Assembly (NCBI RefSeq): GCF_019175385.1
Contig: NC_083339.1
Location: forward strand, 30,657,637-30,721,636
Reading direction: 5' to 3'
Length of the DNA: 64,000 nt
Source: Lycium barbarum
Taxonomy: Eukaryota > Streptophyta > Magnoliopsida > Solanales > Solanaceae
Within the stretch, counting starts at the first letter, position 1. Every line of letters begins with the position of its first letter. Made by a program: the position numbers and the translations under genes. Of this stretch, positions 10,252 to 21,158 are shown one piece after another. Below the pieces are notes generated by a model. The model did not search any database. It saw only the letters and a program-made list of their open reading frames with translations, and was not told the DNA's origin.

Positions 10252-10797
10252 TGTAACGACCCATCCGATCGTTTTGACTATTGCAAAACCTTTTTTTCCA
10301 AATGGCACTTCTTGTAGGTTCAACATACATATTATGACTTTAGGGATGGTTGAAACGGGTCCTGAGGCAACTGGATGCGTATTCGAGAAGAAAACAAAAA
10401 ATTAGAGGTTTTGAGGGAAAAAAAAGAGTTGACCAAAGTCAACGCTCGGGTTAAATAGACTCGGAATCGAGGTTCAAAAGTTCTCATAGGTCCAGATGGT
10501 GATATATGATTTAGTTGGATAGCTTGGACGAATCTCGAGGAGCTCGGGATGATTCAGACACTTGAGTTGCATTCTAGTAGAATTGAAAGTTAAGAGTCGA
10601 CCATGGTCAAATAGTTTACTAAACGAGTTCGTATTCATGTTTTGAAAGTTTCAAAGGGATTGTATGATGATTTTGGACTTCTCTCGATATTTTGGTTAGA
10701 TTCCAATGAGTTTCGAACGAGTTTTGTTCTTGTTGCATTCTTATTTGATGATTAAGCGTCATTTTGAGCATAGCGGTACCACATTAAGAAAATTAAC
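10252..10797 (+). mobile_element. 5' part of another LTR (TGTAACGACCC type), truncated
   Basis: The segment begins TGTAACGACCCATCCGATCG, a start typical of plant gypsy LTRs, and continues with LTR-like text such as GTTGACCAAAGTCAACG. It is cut at 10797 by the chromovirus LTR that starts at 10798. No right half is visible in the window, so class and full length are unknown. Confidence 0.5.
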
Positions 10798-11084
10798 TGT
10801 TACTTTCATGTCGCTGTGCGGTAAATAGACTAACGCAGGGTGAGATGTGTATGATGTCCCTACAAGTAAGAAGGGGTGCTTGATGGTTCTAATTAAGATT
10901 CCAAAGACATTTGAGGCAAGAGAAGAAAGCTCGTAGGAGATAGTTAAGGTACAAAATATCTTACCCCGAATACAAATGCACCGACAGGTATTCCTGGTGA
11001 TTTGCGGGGTTAGAAATTGAACGGATCGAATCGGTGGAATCTGAACTGAATTAGGGAAATTCTGCAGACACCAGTCACTGCCGA

Positions 11085-11310
11085 CGGACCGTCACAGTGC
11101 ACCGTCAACATGTACCTGCAGACTGAGATCTGCAGACGCAATTCGACGGGTCAAGTCGACGGATCGTCGATACATTGACGGGATCGTCAACCTGACCGTC
11201 AATATATTTCTGCAATCAGAGATTCTTAGCTGTAAGTCGACGAAGCAAGTCGACGGACCGTCGACACGTCAACGGGTCGTCAATCCATTCGTCGAACTGC
11301 TTTTCTGGAA
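11085..11310 (+). promoter_or_regulatory. U3 palindrome cluster (GTCGACGG-CCGTCGAC type)
   Basis: Repeated GACGGACCGTC / GTCGACGGATCGTCGA / CAACGGGTCGTC motifs occur here, the best being GTCGACGGACCGTCGAC at 11249-11265 (8-bp arms, one-base centre). The cluster ends about 15 bp before the TATA box at 11326. Position matches the clusters in other LTRs of the window, although the motif differs. Confidence 0.55.
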
Positions 11311-11325
11311 CTTTCCAGTTCCAGC

Positions 11326-11334
11326 TATAAATAG
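11326..11334 (+). promoter_or_regulatory. TATA box of the chromovirus 5' LTR
   Basis: TATAAATAG follows a GTTCCAGC context and precedes a CACACCCC/TTCATTCTCTCTCC leader-like stretch. It probably sets transcription start of the plus-strand element. Confidence 0.55.
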
Positions 11335-11410
11335 ACGAGTCACACCCCAAATTTTCAGATTTCATTCTCTCTCCAAGTCTTGAAGGTTCTAGAATACTTC
11401 TCTCATCATA

Positions 11411-11491
11411 TTATTCTACATTCATTGGCGGCTCCCTTTCTATCGTAGTCTTGCCCTTCTGGGCGGCTATAGCTTTTCTCTTTGGCGGCAT
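11411..11491 (-). pseudogene. gag N-terminus of the minus-strand chromovirus fragment
   Basis: The ATG at 11489-11491 opens a frame beginning MPPKRKAIAAQKGK, the Lys/Arg-rich start typical of Tekay/Del gag proteins. It stops after about 27 codons where the element is truncated. It has no capsid core and cannot be functional. Confidence 0.6.
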
Positions 11492-11680
11492 CTCTGAAAT
11501 CATAACATACTATTAGGGAGGAGAAAATCTTATAACATGGCTCTATTGCACGATCTCATAAGAAGAAGAATGGTCATTTTTCCTAAATGCCCTGTAGCCT
11601 CCTGTTTATTAGTGTGGCGCGCAACACACCATAAACAAGACCCTACTAGACATGGCTCGTAGACACTTCCTAAGACTGAA

Positions 11681-11694
11681 CTGCTCTGATATTA
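11681..11694 (-). promoter_or_regulatory. Decayed tRNA-iMet primer-binding site
   Basis: On the minus strand TAATATCAGAGC lies four bases (AAAG) after the LTR end. The standard site is TGGTATCAGAGC, so two G-to-A changes are present, a pattern expected from methylated-cytosine decay on the opposite strand. Confidence 0.7.
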
Positions 11695-13609
11695 CTTTTG
11701 TCACGACCCGACTAGGGGCCATGACGGGTACCCGGGGCTAACCACCTAGCACCTTTCATACTATTACCCATCATACTCGTAATCATAGGAAAACCATTTT
11801 AATTTGAAACATAATTGCCTTTATATACATAAGCCCTTTGGCTATCAAAATAATATATATACAATGAGGAAATCGTGAAACCATTCTACCCACACATACG
11901 TATTTACGAGCCTCTACTAGAGTACTAGACATATGGACGGGACAAGACCCCGTCGTGCCCAAAATATATACACAAAATCATAAGCAATGGCACCTCCGGA
12001 ACAATGGAGTGCTCTCAAGTCTGCTGATAGCTCCTATGAATCTGGATCACCTCTCTGTCTACCTGTGGGCATGAACACAACGTCCAAAGGAAAAGAACGT
12101 CAGTATGAATATTGTACTAAGTATGTAAGGCGTAAACAATAATGATACATCAAGGAAATATAGGGATATCAAATGAAGAACAACCTGTAACTGACTGTCA
12201 ATCATGATAGAAATAATGCATGCTGAGTTACTTCATAAACATCATCAAATCATGCATGCACATATATGTATAAGCTGCCCGATCATGTAGGTACGGTGTG
12301 ATCATCATTAGCCCGCGTCTAGGCCTCTCGCGTTTGGGGTAACCATCTCATGCCGTCCACTAGTGGTGTCTGCCCATGCCATCTAGACATGGTGTATACG
12401 CTGCCCGCTTTAGCGGTGTCTGCCCGACCATATATGCGCGGTGTAATATCATCATCATGTACCCATCATAATGCATGCATAGAAACTAACAGACAACTAT
12501 ACTTTATCGGGGTGACATAAGGTCATGAACCCCCGATTCCATTATGGAGCAGTTATAAGCATTCTGCCTTACTTTGAAGGAATTAGCATAGAAGGTGTGT
12601 GTATACAATAAACAACATCAATGGATCATATTTAAAATCGTGAGCTTTAGGATCTTTAAACTTAACTCATCATCATCACTATCATGCTCATGACATATCT
12701 CATTTCTCTATCTCATGTGAAGCTCTTTATAATCATAGACTCATAATTCCCAGGATGTAAGAAAGTCATGGGAAAATAGGGGAATTCATGCCATTGGAGT
12801 CATGCCTTAGAAGGAAGGGACTAGCCTTACATACCTTTTCGTTTAGCTATTCTATCACTTGATCGTTCTCCTTCAATGCTCACGTTTCTACCTTCAAGAG
12901 AGTTCGTATTAACACTATCGATTATATTAACGTGCTTACTAAAGCTAGAGAAAATTGGGTAGAATTTCCTTTGTTTATACAACTTTCCTCATATCATATA
13001 TCAACTCCCAAACATCTATAATTACATTCACAACATCATAAGCAACAATCTTCATACACCTACATTATCCATATTTCACAATTTCACTTCAATTCATCCA
13101 TAATCATGGTCATAGTACACTACAACGTTTTATCATATATAATGCTTATCCCATGTTCTTAATGTCATTTATAACATAATCATAATCACAATATATCAAG
13201 AATCATGACTCATCCCAAGATACTACTCAAAATCTCATTATTCTCATCTTTGTAACCCATTTTCTATCTCCCTTCATAATCTAAGTCTTTCAACCTCTCA
13301 ATACCTTAAATAACATGGAATTATTATAAAACTTACCTTAGATAGTGTAGGAATGAGATTTGAGTGGAAATACTTCACTTGAGCCAAAACCCTAATTCAC
13401 CTCCAATGGAATTCCTTGGCTTGGATGAACTTCAATGAGTTTCTTACACTTGATTTTGTTGGTTTGATGAAGTTGATCATAATTTCTCTTGGGTTCTTGT
13501 GGAAGAAGTGTGGAGAGCTCACTAGATTATTCTTGAAGTGTGGAGAGAAAGAATGAAATGAATTAAATGAGATGGGGTCCTTATATCAACTTTTAAAATC
13601 TGTCCCGAC

Positions 13610-13735
13610 ATGAACATACAGACCAACATACGATCTGTATCTTTTATACTGGCCGTATGTCTGGCCGTATGTTTGGTCCAGTGAAGGTCCCATTCTGGGA
13701 AGAACATACGGCCAGTATGTTGGACCGTATGTTGC
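13610..13735 (-). promoter_or_regulatory. U3 palindrome cluster (GGCCGTATG type)
   Basis: Facing ACATACGG, TGGCCGTATGT and GGACCGTATGTT motifs fill this stretch, much as in the solo LTR at 3868-4012. On the minus strand it lies directly upstream of a TATA-like box near 13582. Confidence 0.5.
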
Positions 13736-14747
13736 CCGACTTTCCGGAATTCATTCTCGTCGACTTGTTTGATCTCCAATCCTTATGGAACCTTCTTAAC
13801 ACTTGTTTAACACCTCATTCACAATCTAAGGGACATTATAACTCTTCTCCAAAACATCATTAAGCCATCATTAACTTGTTACTCGTAAATCTCATCCGAC
13901 ACATGACGTATCCCTTGTCTTTCTTGGCAAACTTTCTTCTCTTGCCTCGAACGTCTTTGAAATCTCAATTAGGATCATTAAATGCCATTTCTCACTTATC
14001 GAAACATCGTATACTTCGTGCCCTTTGTTAGTCTATTCATTGTGCATGAACGAAAATTTTTCTCGAGGTGTAACCGAACCAAGGTAAAATCCTTCCTATC
14101 TACTCGTAATTTAGAAAGATCTGTGGTAAATCTCGCTAGATCGAACTCGTAATAATTCGAATTGGTGGAAATGTGAAGTAAATATATAGAGATTATTGTT
14201 GATGGATTTCAATGGTTATTTTGGCAAGTTATTATAGAAGTTGACTTTAGCAATGATTGTAGATGTTGGGTTTTTGTTGTTACAATTCTGGGATTGGAGT
14301 ATAAACAGAGGAAATGCTGCCCGAATTTTCGTAACTCCGAACTAATTTGGGACTATAGCACACAGAAATGAACATGAAAGCTAAGATGAGGCTAACCCAG
14401 ATCGCATATTTCCATATAGGTAAGGGAAAAGGACCAGCATTGGAATAAGAAATTCCTCCGGGTTGCGTTTTTTTAGGATAAAGGTATGTAAGGTTTTTGT
14501 TACCTTCACATCCTTGGCACGAATCTGATAACCGTACTATAAATTGTCCTTCATAACACATGTTCCAGTCCATAACTCCAAAATGAATAGAAACGTATCA
14601 ACTCCTTTAGAATATAGTGACTTTCTCCGGGATGCTATATTTACAAAATAAGATGTTATGTTAAAATAGTCACTTTCATTGCTCTCTTCTATTGACGCTA
14701 TTATTGTTAACTTGAAAAGGCCCATATGTCATTCTATTGATCTCCAT

Positions 14748-14868
<121 letters not shown>

Positions 14869-14954
14869 GTATTGCAGTATTTTACTACACTAAGCCGCGC
14901 TATAGTCGGCCGGATATGGCACGTAGATGTGCAACCACTGATCAGTTGGGTATT

Positions 14955-15050
14955 TCACACTGAGTCCCGTAAAGGCCGGGTACCTTTCACACAGAGTCTC
15001 GAAAGGGCCGGGTACGTTTCACACCGAGTCCTGCAAAGGCCAGGTACGTT
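14955..15050. repeat. LTR minisatellite, three copies of about 33 bp
   Basis: Three units of the form TTTCACACCGAGTCCTGCAA plus AGGCCGGGTACG follow one another. Equivalent GGTACCCGGCC-type repeats occupy the same part of the other chromovirus LTRs, most strongly at 41340-42030. Confidence 0.8.
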
Positions 15051-15766
15051 ATGATGATATTATTATACACATGTATACTGCATATGATTTTCAAAACTCA
15101 TGCATTGCACATTTTGTGTTTCCTTTTGATTCATGTTACCATTACTTCCTCTGCTTATATCATGTTTATACTGTTATTTCATGATTTACATACTCAGTAT
15201 TCTCTTCCGTACTGACGTCCCATCCTACGGGATGCTGCATTTTATGCTACAGGTCCTGAAAAAGTTATAGGAGGACCATCACAGTAGGGCTACAGCTTCA
15301 GCAAGCATCACTACTCTGGGCTTGCTATATTCTGATATATCTATGCTACTATGATACTCGTCCTTATGTTATGAGTATGTCGGGGCCCTGTCCCGACGCT
15401 TATGTATTGTACGTATACTTCTAGGGGATCATAGATATTATAGCATGTGTAGGTGTTGTCTATTGATCTGGTCAGTCTTGGATAGTCGAAGTATGCTTTT
15501 GGACGGCTTTACCGGCCCTATGACTTGCTGATGTGATTATGTATAGCGGCCTCGTCGGCACGCCTGTATATATTTATATATGTGTTTATGTTGTGTTCTG
15601 TGCATGTAGCCAAGTTGGGCCTTTTTTGTGAGCAGGTGCTTTCTTTAGCCTATGTAAATCTTATCACAAGGGAGAAAGGTATAGTTTGTCAGGATTAAGG
15701 TCATGCCAATGGCATCCGACCTAAAGGTCGGTTGCCTTCATACCCCTGGTTAGTGTGTGACAAAAG

Positions 15767-15779
15767 TGGTATCAGAGCC
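15767..15779 (+). promoter_or_regulatory. tRNA-iMet primer-binding site
   Basis: TGGTATCAGAGCC lies four bases after the LTR terminus GACA (15762). It is complementary to the 3' end of initiator methionine tRNA, the usual primer of Ty3/gypsy chromoviruses, and fixes the LTR boundary and the plus orientation. Confidence 0.9.
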
Positions 15780-15970
15780 AGGTTTGTCCTAGGGATGTCT
15801 ATGAGCCGTGTCTAGAAGGGTCCTGGTTATCGGTATGTAGTGCACCATATGTATAGCCAGGAGGCTACAGGACATTTAGGAAATTACACTTCTTCATGAT
15901 CTATATCGTACGTTAGAGTCAACCTAAGAATGCAATGGTCTAATCCTTTCTCTGTTTGAATCTTTCAGCA

Positions 15971-16279
15971 ATGCGTCCAAGAGAGACGAAAGCCTGCAAG
16001 AGACTGGTCGCCGATGGGGAAGGTGTTAGTCAAGCACACCCAGTTGAGTCCAGTCATGGGGAGGCCTACAGCGCTACCCCTTTACATAACAACTCGGTCC
16101 CTTCATCCCGATTGAGCATAGAAGGGTTACAGTTCCTTCAGCCTCTCCACCAGCTCCTCCCCCTATTACTTCTGATCAGGACTTTGGTGATGCAGTCCAC
16201 TTGTTAACCAGACTTGTAGCCACCCAGACTCAATGGCAGGCTATTTTCATTGATAGGGCTACAATCAACCGCTCTTGTG
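15971..16279 (+). pseudogene. Chromovirus gag N-terminus, truncated by the Ogre insertion
   Basis: The ATG at 15971 begins MRPRETKACKRL and continues about 50 codons. A frame change near 16120 then leads to a Pro-rich PSASPPAPPPI stretch and DQDFGDAVHLLTRLVATQTQ, the conserved helix at the start of Tekay/Del gag. The reading frame ends where the Ogre-type LTR begins at 16285, and no continuation lies in the window. The plus-strand chromovirus is therefore split, with the rest expected beyond the Ogre element on the right. Confidence 0.65.
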
Positions 16280-16284
16280 ACTTT

Positions 16285-19200
16285 TGTAACGGTTCGCATT
16301 TTCGCGGGCGGGGTTAGCGCACGGAAAAACTAATTTGAAATCGTTGGTGCTCTTTTGGACTTTGTTTTAAAAAAGTCGCCACCTAAATTTTAGAAAATTA
16401 GAAAAACCAGTTTTGAAGGGTTTATTTATACACTGTGAAAAATCCTTCTTAATCTAAAGTTCTAGGTAAGGGTTCTGGTGATTCCCTAGCGAAAGTGTTA
16501 GGCACCCTAGTATTAAGGATCCGTACTATACGGTTGACCTTCGAATTCTAATGTGTCAGTATTTGCATGAATTGTTTATTTGGTGTTTATTTCCAGTAAA
16601 AGTCTGTCATTATGCATATCATTTTTGAAAAGAATTGAATGTATTCCCTTTACATATAGGGTATTTAGGTTCGGATTTATAATATTCGAATACAATTAGT
16701 TCTTTTTATATATAAGGATAGTGGTAGTTTTTGTAAAGATAAAAAAAGTTCATTTAAAGTGTGGGATGAATAAATTTTGTTCATGCTTGACTCATACATG
16801 GTCCGGGTTAATCTGTTTAATGTATTTTTTAGAACGTTCTTATCTAAAACTTTATGTTTACAAATGGTTTATACGGATTTAATTTATAAGAGATTTGTTT
16901 ATATAATCCAATTATCTTTCTTGGACTTGGAATTTTAACTTAAAGCCCAATGATTTGTAAAAATAAATAGTAACGTTTTGATGTGGGCTTTGGCCCAAAT
17001 TTATGCTTTTTTCTGGAAACTCAATTAGGTGTTCAGGTCTGTTGGTTTTTAGCGATTTGTTTTCCCTTTTGTTATTGGGCTCAGCCCAAAACGTGTTTTC
17101 TCTCCTCTTTTCTAAAAAAACTTTGGTTAAGTGGGACTTTAAAACGTGACTATAGATTGGGCCTTAACCTCTCAAAAATTCCCATTTTTCGACTGGGTCT
17201 AGTCCAAAAAGATTTGTGTTTGGTATATAAACACATTTTGTATATACGTATGAATTTGAAATCGTTTTCTGATCAAGTTTAAGAAAAAATCTGTTCTTTA
17301 GGAAAAACAACTGAGTTTTAGGAAAAAAGAAAGGCTCTTCTGGTTTTTAGAAATATCATATTTGCTTTTCTTGATTAGAAAAATGATAGCAATCTCCCAC
17401 AAATAACGTATCCCTCGTATTCTTTTTACCAATTTATTTAGCCATTTCTTACTCTTTCAAAAACCATTTATATTAAGTCGGTCTTTTTTGAAACTTTGCG
17501 TGGGGACCTAAAGTCGAACTAAACGACATATGTACCATTTGCCTAAGATGTCTAGTTTAAACCATAAATGATTCCAATAATAGTGTGAGTTATTTTACAA
17601 CATACAAATACAACACTTTAATCAAATAAAAGAAACTGGTACGATAAAATTAAAGGAGAAGGGATAGACTAGGGGTGTACCAAACCCCTAGTTAACCATT
17701 TTTACCCATGGTCGGGCCTTCGTGTCATTCTCACCCATGACTGGGCCTTCAATATTTATTAGCTTCCCTTTGTTCTTCTTAGACTCAATAATTTCGAAGG
17801 AATTTCCCTATTGAGACTTTGACCCAATAGGGTGGCTGGACCTCGACCCAAATGGCCATGCAGTGAAGAAGGAGAGAAACAAAGACCCCGATTAGTTTAT
17901 ATTTTTACTGATCTTATCACCTACAAAACTTTACACACATACATATTTATCATCCTATTTATTCACAAATCAATGTAATATGCATATGCATTTCCATGCC
18001 CTTTGGACTTTATTAGAGAGGACTTGGGTGATGGGGAGGGAAAAGTCATTGCCATCCTCATTCCTGATGCCGCACATGTTTTAAGAGGTTTTATGAACCT
18101 CCGGCATAGCTGGTCACCAGGGGAAGGTTCAGACTAAACCCCCCTTAAACTGCTTTGTTTCCCCAACCAATACAGCCATGAACGACACAAACTTACATAT
18201 CCATATACAGATTTGGAATAGATAGGGCCATTCCAATGCACATAGTTATAGGATAGCCGTAAACTAATAGGAACAAGTGAAGAATATGAAGAGAAGAGAT
18301 GGATGGTCCCAGCAGATATACTACTCTAATAAATAAAGACCAAGGCATGGTATAAACAAAACAAGTAAAGACACATAGACATAGGGTAAGCAAGCCTCAG
18401 TACCGGTATAATATAACAGAGATGAGCAGAAGATTTGACATTCACAGAGGGCATACAGAGTTATTCATATGAATCCCCCAACAAGGATAGATGACCTACG
18501 CACAACCAAAGTAAGTGTCCACACAACCTTTATATGCCATATTTTAAGCCTGGATGATTCTCACACATGATGCAAGAAATGTACAAGAGAATAAGGTCTG
18601 TAACTCTAGTGGACATGATATGGACAAACTTAAGTAGGTGAAACAGAGTCCTCTAATTGAAACAATCATTTGCCAATAAGCAACACACAAGGTAAGCAAC
18701 TAATCTCTAATTACTATGACATCAACACAAACAAAGCACATGCAGATCTGATTATGCCAAGGAAATATAGGAAGGGTCATGGATTTGCTAGCTTAATGAG
18801 CACAAGTGGGATGTTGCATTGTCCTCAAGATCATTTAGTTAAAGGTCAAGACAAAACAACTAGAATACAGGTAAGGTCAAGTGTAATAAATACCAAGAGA
18901 TTTTAAGTCCTAGTGATTCTATGTAAGGCATGCAGTTTTAAGTATAGCAACTGCATTTTCACACTGACTTTAAGCAAATAGAAAGATCAACAGTCCCAAG
19001 GATACACAAAAGATTCGATATTTTTAAAATTCAGAGTTTTTGAAATCCCTTTTAGACATTCTACCCTAATCCTACTCCAATGTAGAAAGAAATAGGTTAA
19101 TCCCATAAGAAGATGCACATGATTTAAACGTATTCACAATTAGTGGCCTGCTCTTAACTTTCTCATTTTTTTAGCTGAATAGTATTCATAACTCACCTAG

Positions 19201-20308
19201 GATCATTTCAAAGTTCACTTGTTGTTATTATACCCTTGGCTGGTGTTTAATGTTGCACTAAGGAGCAGTCCACTTATTCAAATAGCGCCAGGTTCATTTA
19301 TTATCCTCTAACTGGGTTTGTACTAGCAAGCTTAAGGACACATCTCATAAGTGTAAGACATGATACATTATCTGGAGTACAATAAAGAAAGAGTTAAATG
19401 TATTCCCATGTCATCATGCTGCTGACTTAAATTAATATAAGTTACTCCTCTTTTCCTTTCTTTAGTATTCTAGTGTTCTAAGAAAACCATTTCAAACACA
19501 GATAAAACCAAACCAATGCATACAGAACCCAATGTAGGTTTTAACTCTAAATCAAGTCCAACTAGATGTTAGAGGGTCCTCACAACTTATTATATTGACC
19601 AGATAAGACATTTGGACTTATTTTTCAGCAATTAATGATCATATACCTACTTGAAGTCTTTCTCTCTTTCCAGTTTTAAACAATGCCTACAATCCTCAAA
19701 CTGTTGTGTATCATCTAGTCTAGTCAACTAATCCCTAAAGCATACCTGAGTAGGTCAGCAGGTTCATTTGAATCCAGACATCAAACATTATGACCAGGTT
19801 TAGTGATCTAAGTGAACAACCATTAGTGCAAAGAAAGTTCATTTTTAGGACCCATTTAACTCAACAAAATGGAAAAGGCCACCAAGTGTGAAAACATAGC
19901 AAGTTGCACCCCATAGACTTGTGGGATATGCTATGACAATCTTTTATTTGGGAAGAAAGATACTATGGATCAAGTGAGACCTGACCCTTTCTCAATCTTC
20001 TCCTGAGATGTCTTTAAAAAGACTTCCCCATTTGTCAAGTGGTTTATGCTTACATATGTAGCTCATGGTCCTATTCTCTCATCCTTAAGCAATGCTAAGG
20101 GGGTTGGACAGCATAGATTATAAAGTCAATTTCCTCAAGGTTTCAACTACAATCCTGTTTTACCCTATTCTCTTTACTCTAACAGGACTTACAGGATCCA
20201 ATATGTTTATCCACATTTTAGGCCTAAGCAAACAGTGTGATCAACACTTATTATGAGACCATATTCCTCATCCATGTACAAAAAAAATAAAAAAATACAG
20301 GTCTCATG
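16285..20308 (-). mobile_element. Ogre 3' LTR, distal (3'-end) segment
   Basis: The plus strand begins TGTAACGGTTCGCATTTTCG, the reverse complement of the LTR end (ending TTACA). It matches 47836-48840 plus 55893-57077 base for base over most of its length, and matches 28.5-30.42 kb in inverted orientation. Blocks rich in GGGCCTTCG and GGCCCAAA at 17690-17870 are conserved in all copies. The segment is cut at 20308 by the solo LTR; its 5-bp TCATG (20304-20308) is duplicated on the other side. Short open frames here are not conserved and I do not call them genes. Confidence 0.85.
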
Positions 20309-21095
20309 TGTTGACACCTAATTTTTGACCTCCCGTAATTTATTTTAATCACTCAGAGTCTCCGGATAATAAATAAAGTGAGCTGGGCATCTTGAAAGAA
20401 TTAAATGATTTTTTTTGTCCAAGTCAATACTTCATTCCCTTAAATTAATAAAAGGGATTTTCATGCATCATAAATTCATTTGGAAATTAATGAGTACTTT
20501 CATGATATTTAGTTAAAATTAATTAAAAATTAAAAAAAAAGAGAGAAAGAGAGAAAGGGGTTTTCATTTATTTAATTATTTAGAATTATCAAGCATTTAA
20601 CCCTTTAAACTTCTCATTTTTATATAATTTGCATAATTTGTCAAAAAAAATATGCATAATTGCCCATAAATGGTTTAATTAGGCTAATTAATTAATTAAA
20701 TGATAAGTATTTCAAATTGATCCGTTCTATGTACATAAATATTTTCCATGGCCACAATTAAATTAATCAGGTCATGATTTAATGAAATTAGAGTAATTTT
20801 TTGCAAAGTTAGCCTACTAATGGTTTTATTTGAAATAACCAGTTTAATTTAATTTCTAACTTGCTAATTAGGCCAAGTATGGCCATAATTGAAATGACCA
20901 GCTGAATTAAAATCAATTAAGGCCAACATTGGCCATAATTGAAATGATCAGCTGGGTCATAATTCATTATGGGCCATGTTCGCAATTTTGGGCCCATTGA
21001 TATAATTTGGCTCATTTTAACACTATTTTTATGCAATAAAATGAATACGTCCTAAATTTATCTAATTAATATATTACTAATTTTAATCCTTTAAT

Positions 21096-21099
<4 letters not shown>

Positions 21100-21154
<55 letters not shown>
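21100..21154. repeat. (TA)n microsatellite
   Basis: An uninterrupted TA run lies in the U3 part of the Ogre-family solo LTR, about 500 bp upstream of the presumed leader. Confidence 0.9.

Positions 21155-21158
<4 letters not shown>

Larger units (their letters stand above)
11411..14075 (-). mobile_element. Minus-strand chromovirus fragment (LTR, PBS, gag start)
   Basis: Read on the minus strand, this has an LTR (14075 to 11699, about 2377 bp, starting near GTTACACCTCGAG and ending GTCGTGACA), a decayed initiator-Met primer site, an untranslated leader, and the first 27 or so codons of gag (11491 to 11411). The rest is missing at the junction with the host LTR around 11400. The first LTR base is mutated (GGTTACACC for TGTTACACC). 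Its leader is the reverse complement of, and clearly homologous to, the leader at 15780-15960 of the host element. U3 palindromes are at 13610-13735 and a TATATAAGG-like box is near 13582. The left flank does not show a matching TSD, consistent with deletion of the 3' part. Confidence 0.75.

Noticed and set aside
11699..14075. Interpretation as a simple solo LTR
   Set aside because: Leader, primer site and gag start follow directly on the minus strand, and flanking 5-mers do not match.
16983..17282. 99-codon plus-strand frame in the Ogre LTR, and similar short frames at 18193-18393, 24247-24531 and 28051-28266
   Set aside because: They are not preserved in the other LTR copies and have no domain; chance frames.
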